A stretch of 64,000 nucleotides of DNA, taken from positions 24,419,246-24,483,245 of the forward strand of contig CM034238.1 in NCBI GenBank assembly GCA_019916065.1, written 5' to 3'. This stretch comes from Vitellaria paradoxa. Its lineage: Eukaryota > Streptophyta > Magnoliopsida > Ericales > Sapotaceae. Position numbers and translations under genes: made by a program. Positions 57,868 to 64,000 of the stretch are shown here, one piece after another. Below the pieces are notes generated by a model. The model ran no database searches. It was given only the letters and a program-made list of their open reading frames with translations, and was not told where the DNA came from. Within the stretch, counting starts at the first letter, position 1. Each line of letters starts with the position of its first letter.

Positions 57868-60800
57868 CTAACAACGAGAGACATTAACCAAGTCCAAGCA
57901 ATGCTCGAACTTGTCTGTGGTAACCATCTTTGTCAACATATCAGCTGCATTCTCTGAAGTGTGCACTTTCTTACGTATCAAGTCACCCATAGCAACCAAC
58001 TCCCTCACTTTGTGAAATCTCACATCGATGTGCTTGGTCCGCGCGTGATACACCTGTTGCTTTGCCAAATAAATGACACTCTGACTATCACAGAACAACT
58101 GCACTCCACCTTGATCTATGCCCAATTCTTTCACTAACCCCTTTAGCCACAATGCTTCCTTAGCAGCCTTAGTCACCGCTATATATTCAGACTCAGTAGT
58201 AGATAAAGCCACTAGAGGTTGTACCATGGATCTCCAACAAATAGGACCACCTGCAAGAGTAAACACATACCCTATCGTAGATCTTCTATCATCCACACCT
58301 CCAGCATAATCAACATCAACAAACCCTACAACTGAAATATGATCTTATTGCCTTGCAAACATAATCCCACGGTCCACTGTACCTCTCAAGTATCTGAAAA
58401 TCCACTTGACTGCTGCCCAATGCTCTCTACTTGGATTGGCCATGTACTTACTGACTATGCTAACTACATGTGCCAAATCAGGTCTTGTACACACCATTGC
58501 ATATATCAAGCAACCAACTGCGCTGGCATAAGGTACTTTTGACATGTCCTGAATTTCTTCAGCTGATTTTGGACACTAAGCTAAAGACAATCTGAAATGA
58601 TTCGCCAAATGAGTACTCACTGACTTTGCATTATCCATGCTAAATCTTTCCAACACTTTCATGACATAATCCTTCTGAGATAACCACAGCTTCCTAGCTG
58701 ACCTATCTCTACGAATCTCCATTCCAAGTATTTTCTTCGTAGCACCCAAATCCTTCATGTCAAATTCCTTCCTCAACAAAGACTTCAACTTGTTTACTTC
58801 AACTAAACTCTTCGCAGTAATAAGCATATCATCTACATAAAGTAGTAGAAAAATACAGGATCTATTATCGAGACTCTTAACATAAACTCAACAATTAATC
58901 ATACTCACAACGTGTGAACCCGATCTGAATCATGTACGAATCAAACTTCTTGCACCATTGTCTTGGAGACTGCTTAAGCCCATAAAGCTACTTCCTCAAC
59001 CTACATACAAGGTGCTCAGTCTTTGGCTGCTTGAACCCCTCAGGTTACGCCACGTAAATAACTTCCTCCAAATCACCATGGAGAAAAGCCGTTTTCATAT
59101 CCAGCTGCTCTAACTCTAGATCATAGCAAGTCACCAATGCCAAGATAATTCTGATCGAAGTATGCCTCACAACTGGAGAAGAGACTTCATCATAATCAAT
59201 TCCCTTTCTTTGTGAGTACCCTTTTGCTACTAACCGAGCCTTGAACTTCTCTTTTTTCTTTTCTGAAGCAACTTCTTTCCTTTTATACACCCATTTGCAA
59301 CCCACTATCTTCTTTTCCTCGGGCAATTCTGTCAATTCCCAAGTCTGGTTCTTGTGTAATAACTCCATTTCCTCCATCATGGCTTCCATCTATCTATCAT
59401 TTTCAGAACTACTGATAGCCTCTTGAAAAGTAGACGGATCCCCACTGGTAGTAGTTAAAGCAAAAGAAATCATATCCTCAAACCCATACATTTCAGGTGC
59501 TTTGATAGTATGTCTGGGTCTCCCCGTGGCTATGCTTTCTTGCTGCTGATGTTTCTGCTGTTCTTCTGACTTAGAACCACATGTGTTAGAACCATTCAGC
59601 TCAACTTATATACCCTGCTGCTTGTTACCATCCGCTGACTCGAATTTCTGATGTGTCTTGACCATAGAAGCTTCATCAAATATCACATCTCTGCTGATCA
59701 CTACCTTCTTTGTTTCTGGATCCCAAAGCTTATACCCTTTTACCCCTTTTTCATACCCAATGAAGATACACTATTTGGATTTCGCATTAAGCTTTGACCT
59801 CTCATCCTCGGGAACATGAACATAGGCTGGACATCCAAAAACTCGAAGAACTTAATAATCTACATCTCTCCCTGTCTACACCTCTTCCGCTACCTTTCTA
59901 TCCAGAGCAATACTCGGTGACCTATTTATAATAAAACATGCCATATTCACTGCTTCTGCCAAGAAAATCTTAGGAAGTCCTACATTCAATCTGATACACC
60001 GTGTTTTCTCTGCTATAGTTCTATTCATCCTTTCTGCCACCCCATTCTACTGAAGTGTCTTACGAACTGTAAAGTATCGCTGAATCCCGTGTTTCTCATA
60101 AAACTTTAGAAAAGGCCCATTCTTATACTCTTTCCCATTATCTGTCCTGAGGCATTTAATTCGCTTCCCTGTCTGGTTTTCCACTTCAGCTTTCCACACC
60201 TTGAATTTATCAAAAACTTTAGATTTGTGTTTCATGAATTACACCAAAACTTTCCTCGAAAAATCATCGATAAAGGTCACGAAATATAGAGATCCTCTTT
60301 TCGAAGCTACACTCACTGGCCCCCAAACATCTGAATGTATGTAGTCAAGAATTCCCCTCGTTCTATGAGTAGCACCTCTAAATTGCACCTTACACTGTTT
60401 GCCTAGAACACAGAACTTGCAGAATCCAACCTTGCACGATTTCACCACTTTCAGCAGATTCCTCTTATGTAGCTCCAACATCCCACGTTCCTCCATATGC
60501 CCCAGACGCATATGTCAAAGTATAGTATCATCAGCATCTTCAGTTACAGTGGCAGCGGCTTCACCTACAACTGTACTCTCTATCAGCTTATAAATGTTTC
60601 CAGGATCTTTCAAACCCTTCAAGATGACCATAGCACCTTTCGTTACCTTCATTACTCCACATTCTGTTTTGTACCCGTAGCCTACAGAGTCTAAGGTTAC
60701 CATTGAAATTAAGTTTTTCCTCAAATCTGGAACATGCCTAACATCACCCAAGGTTCTCACAATACCATCAAACATTCTGATTTTAATTGTCCCTATTCCC

Positions 60801-61828
60801 ATGACTTTGTAAGATGCATTATTGCCCATAAGAACAGTACTACAATTCACTGACCTATAGGTGTGAAACCATTCTCTGTTAGGAGACATGTGATAAGAGC
60901 ATGCTGAATCCAGAATCCATGAGTCTGACAGATGATCCACATGAACTGATACTGAAAGCATATCACCATCTTCTTCCGAATCCTGCTATGCGACATTCGC
61001 AGAATTCGACGGTCCATCTTTCTTCTCCTCTGCCTTTCATTGTTTCTTCTTCCAATTTGTACCCTTTTTAGGGCAGTCTTTCTTCATGTGTCTCGGTTCA
61101 TGGCACTTGTAACACTTGTACGCAAACCCTTCACTGGACTATCCCCTCGACTGAGATCTCCCACGGCCTCCACCTACTTTACCCCTCTCATTTTTTCTTC
61201 CACGATTCTCGTACCCCTTTGCCACCAGTCCTTCACCTCGAGATAAATCAGCCTGTTGCTTGCGTTGGTTATACGCCAGAAGGGCTGCAGTGACCTCCTC
61301 TAGTTCTAGGGTTTCTTTCCCCCAAAGTAGAGTTGTAACGAGCGTGTCGAGAGAAGATGATAACGAGGACAGCAACATCAGAGCTTGGTCTTCCTCTTCG
61401 AATTTCACGTCAATCCTTAGCAGATCGCTAACAAGTTGATTGAACGTATGAATATGCTGAATTAGATCGGAACCCTCGGCCATCTTCAATCCAAATAACT
61501 TCTGTTTTAAAAACAGTTTATTTGTTAAAGACTTTGACATATACCTACTCTTCAGTTTAGCCCAAACACTAGCAGGCGAGTCATCACCAATGACGTGATA
61601 CATAACTTCATCTGCAAGACACAGACGAATCATACTCACTGTCTTCATCTGCAGTTCTTCCCAGTCATCGTTCGATATCGTCTCTGGTTTCTTCTTAGCC
61701 CCGTTCAACGCCTTCACCAAACCCTGCTGTATTAACAGATCTTTTACCCGCTGTTGCCATAGTCGGAAATTCCCAGTCCCGTTGAACTTTTCTACATCGA
61801 ACTTTGTAACAGACAAACTTCCCACCAT
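57868..61828 (-). pseudogene. Copia gag-pol polyprotein, interrupted by stops
   Basis: From ATG near 61828: gag (VEKFNGTGNFRLWQQRVKDL), a CCHC knuckle CYKCHEPRHMKKDC near 61110, protease with LDSACSYHM (about 60915), then the integrase zinc finger and core (HMRLGHMEERG; IHSDVWGP; LRTDNGKEY). RT follows (WVYKRKEV, LLYVDDMLI) and RNase H (DRRSTIGYVFTLAGG, STTESEY), ending at 57868. This is the copia order PR-IN-RT-RNH. About fifteen stops and one or two shifts interrupt it, for example at 61138, 60512, 60236, 60047, 59042, 58576 and 58348. Most catalytic motifs are still readable. Confidence 0.92.
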
Positions 61829-61866
61829 CGTTCTTCGTGTGATTCAACCTGGCTCTAATACCAATT

Positions 61867-62253
61867 TGTAAGATCGATTCACACACACACACACAATATA
61901 TGGAAGAAAAATAGTAAAAGATCAACACACAGATTTACGTGGTTCCCCAAAATCTAAGTACGTCCACAGGAGCGAGAGCAAGAGTTCTTTCTTATTGATC
62001 ACAAACTTACATAGAGAATATTTATAGCCATCTCTATTCTTAACCCTAATAGGATTATATGATCTATTCCTTACCCTAATAGGATTACATGGTCTGATTC
62101 TCAAAATACCCTTAATTATACCGTACCATACCGCGAGGGGCGTTGCCCCCCGCACCCCCCAAACCTTCGAGCCTACGGCCCAGCCCACTACGCGTTGAAT
62201 CCGTGTCCTTCCTAACACTTGGTTTCTCTCCGTATGAGCCACAAGTCCCAACA
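61867..62253 (-). repeat. 5' LTR of the copia element
   Basis: It pairs with 57402-57789; the two are clearly alike with scattered substitutions. Confidence 0.95.
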
Positions 62254-62545
62254 TTGACAAATGTTGCGTATGAAAATTCTGAGAACTTACAAGGAAAGGT
62301 CCAGAGCTTTTCATGATAAACAAATTTTGAGAGATCTATTTTGTATTTTGATCAAAATTCCCTCATGTACACTATTTGCTTGCATCGCTTCCATGGAAAA
62401 ACTCCACACCAAGTAGAGCAAGCCATCCATTATTCAATCTGTGGCTCCACATGGTGCTGTTGAAATTAAGAACATAAAGAAGTCAATGTTTCTAAAGTTA
62501 ATAGTCAAGGGTTAATGCCATTCTTTGAGGTTTTATATTAAGTTG
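62254..62545 (+). pseudogene. Athila-like pol fragment, right part
   Basis: The sequence continues the same coding line after the copia insertion: LTNVAYENSENLQGK, then HDK and ILRD, later SVAPHGAVEI and KVNSQGL. Joining the two parts across one copy of TTGAC restores alignment to the family. Confidence 0.8.
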
Positions 62546-62920
62546 TAGTCTCGACATTTGTAGGACTTGGTTTGTTAGTGAGATTTGGACACCCTCTTCT
62601 TGTTGTATACCATATTTCTTTGCTGTACTTCACACTTTCTTTCTGTCTTCACATATTTGTATGGTCAATTAGTTCCCATCATGTATTGTATGACTCCTAT
62701 CCTTCTCTATTTCAAGTATTGTATCCTACTAATTGCACCTTGATTCTTACTTTAGTTCTAGGCAATTTTAGTAGTTTTATCACTTTTATTAATTCGCTTT
62801 TTAGTTTAAATCAGTGAAATTTTATTAGTAAGTGATTTTTTAGCTTGATAGCAGCTATATAAAGCCAAGGAGACAACTAGGGTGACTTAAAAGGGCATTA
62901 GATGATCAACTTTAAAGCAA
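62546..62920. other. Stretch after the Athila fragment, no gene seen
   Basis: Probably non-coding sequence downstream of the Athila pol. No frame or repeat recognised. Confidence 0.35.
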
Positions 62921-63567
62921 ATGGCTTGTTTGATGAAATTGTTAATTTTTAATTTTTGATTTTCAATTTTCGTTTTTATAGTAGGAAAAAAAAAAATAAA
63001 AATGTGAAAATGTATTTGGTAACAACAATTATCGGTCGGTAGTTAACAGTGTTTGGAAAGGTGGTGGCTGGTAGTGGTAGCTGGTGATCGGCGACGATGG
63101 TGACTAGAGATGGATGGCGGTGGGGATAGTGGCTAGATGTGAGTGGTATGCAAAGATGGTTGGTTTTCAGTCAATAGCGTCAGTGGTCTGACGTTGGTGG
63201 CAACTAGCGATGGTCAGAGATCGGTGGTGGTCAATCGACAATGGTGGTGGTTGGAGGTGATGGCCAACCGGCTTGGTTAGAGGTGGGTAGTAGTCAGTTG
63301 ATGGTGGTTGAAGGCGGCAGCGGCAGCATTGGTGTTGGTGGTGGTTGAAGGTGCTTGGCATTCAACAGTGGTTGAGTAGCGGTAGGTGATAGTTGTGGCT
63401 GTAATGATGGTGGTGGTGGTTGTTGTGGAAGAAAATGAAAAATTTGAGAAAACATTTTTTTTTTTTTTTTACGTTTTCATAATTTTAAAAAATTTGTTAA
63501 ATAGTTTTTATTTTTCTAAAAACTGAAAATTAAAAACAAAAACTAAAAATTCTATCAAACAGGGCCT
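62921..63567. mobile_element. MITE-like element with G-rich minisatellite core
   Basis: The ends mirror each other: GGCTTGTTTGATGAAATTGT from 62923 and, on the other strand, GGCCCTGTTTGATAGAATTT from 63567. AAGCAA flanks both sides (62915-62920, 63568-63573). Next to each end is AT-rich sequence with AATTTTTGATTTT-like words. The core, 63030-63430, is quite different: GGTGG, GGTGGTTG and TGGTAG words, strongly G-rich on the plus strand. hAT-type assignment is a guess. Confidence 0.6.
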
Positions 63568-63573
63568 AAGCAA

Positions 63574-64000
63574 GCAGCCAAATCAAGTTATGGCCTCAAC
63601 CCTAAGCCACCAAAGTAGCTAAGCCAAGTCAGGCCAAGGCTGTTGGCATGCCTAGATGCAACATTCAAGGCCTGTCCGACTGGCCCTCCGGAAGATAGAT
63701 TGTGGCTGCACCTAAGTCCAGTGCACTACAATGGCTGAAGCTAAGCAGCTAAAGCTACCCAAGTCCACTCACAAGCCCTTGTGGACGAGCTTGTTCGACT
63801 TCATCTTTGGACGTCAGAGTCGAGGATTTCTAATATTGTACCTACAAAATGTGGCCAAGTTACCGCATCTGTTTGATTGCTTCGTTGGACAATAGAGAGG
63901 GCATCATCTACCTGCTTGAGAAATATGGCAAGTTCTATACTCCATTTGCACAACCCTTTGAAAAAGAAGCTGATTTTAGAGATTGCAGTTTTCCAGCTAA
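63574..64000. other. Right-edge stretch, unassigned
   Basis: More balanced composition with short frames such as a plus-strand CGQVTASV-like run near 63850, possibly retrotransposon sequence continuing outside the window. Not assignable. Confidence 0.3.

Larger units (their letters stand above)
57402..62253 (-). mobile_element. Copia (Ty1) retrotransposon, full structure, coding decayed
   Basis: LTRs at 57402-57789 (388 bp) and 61867-62253 (387 bp), TGTA(A/G)GATCGATT to TCCCAACA, are flanked by the exact 5-bp duplication TTGAC (57397-57401, 62254-62258). The minus-strand primer site TGGTATTAGAGCC is at 61851-61863. A purine tract CGCCAAGGTGGAGAT adjoins the left LTR. It lies inside the Athila-like pol. 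Confidence 0.96.

Noticed and set aside
63167..63361. Histidine/proline-rich minus-strand frame
   Set aside because: It is produced by the GGTGG minisatellite core of the small transposon.

Overview
The window is nuclear DNA of a flowering plant, probably a eudicot. I judge this from plant-type CNL (CC-NBS-LRR class) resistance gene relatives, plant hAT, CACTA, copia, chromovirus and Athila elements, primer sites matching initiator tRNA-Met, and introns of plant size. I cannot name the species. Almost everything is transposable element. Host sequence is a scattered NLR gene family, a C-terminal piece of a SEC20-like SNARE gene and a broken non-lysosomal glucosylceramidase fragment. Only one long open reading frame looks intact, the NLR at 54071-55693.

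Region by region: 1-2037 is a decayed hAT transposon. 2530-3571 may be a non-autonomous DNA element. 5755-7655 holds NLR debris with a local hairpin, running into a truncated copia gag and LTR (7656-8868) and a GBA2-like fragment (8895-9375). 9.4-13.2 kb is AT-rich with little in it. 13553-14042 is the SEC20 piece. 14082-23095 is a three-level nest: a small copia-type element, split by a chromovirus (15192-23000, duplication TCTTT), itself split by a non-autonomous CACTA element (17547-19824, duplication TAT). 24.9-27.0 kb carries SINE-like retroposons and a second hAT fragment. 27481-31510 is a gag-only copia-type element with LTRs of about 890 bp. 32010-34400 is an NLR pseudogene broken by several insertions.

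36382-37580 is a head-to-tail array of a miniature LTR retrotransposon. It abuts a copia relic whose 3' LTR carries an 11.8-kb CACTA transposon (38938-50782, duplication ACG). That transposon has its own two genes, an array of 201-bp tandem repeats and palindromic subterminal repeats. A 5'-truncated LINE follows (50960-52346), then the intact-frame NLR (54071-55693). Last come an Athila-like pol split by a copia element (57402-62253, duplication TTGAC) and a short DNA element with a G-rich core (62921-63567).

Interactions: in the large CACTA element the tnpD-type transposase and the Transposase_24 protein would normally act together on the subterminal palindromes. Here tnpD is broken in at least four places, while the second gene has a single late stop. 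The most unusual signals are a set of retroposed insertions only about 18-26 nt long, two of them with an empty related site inside this same window, and the shared-LTR multimer of the miniature retrotransposon.
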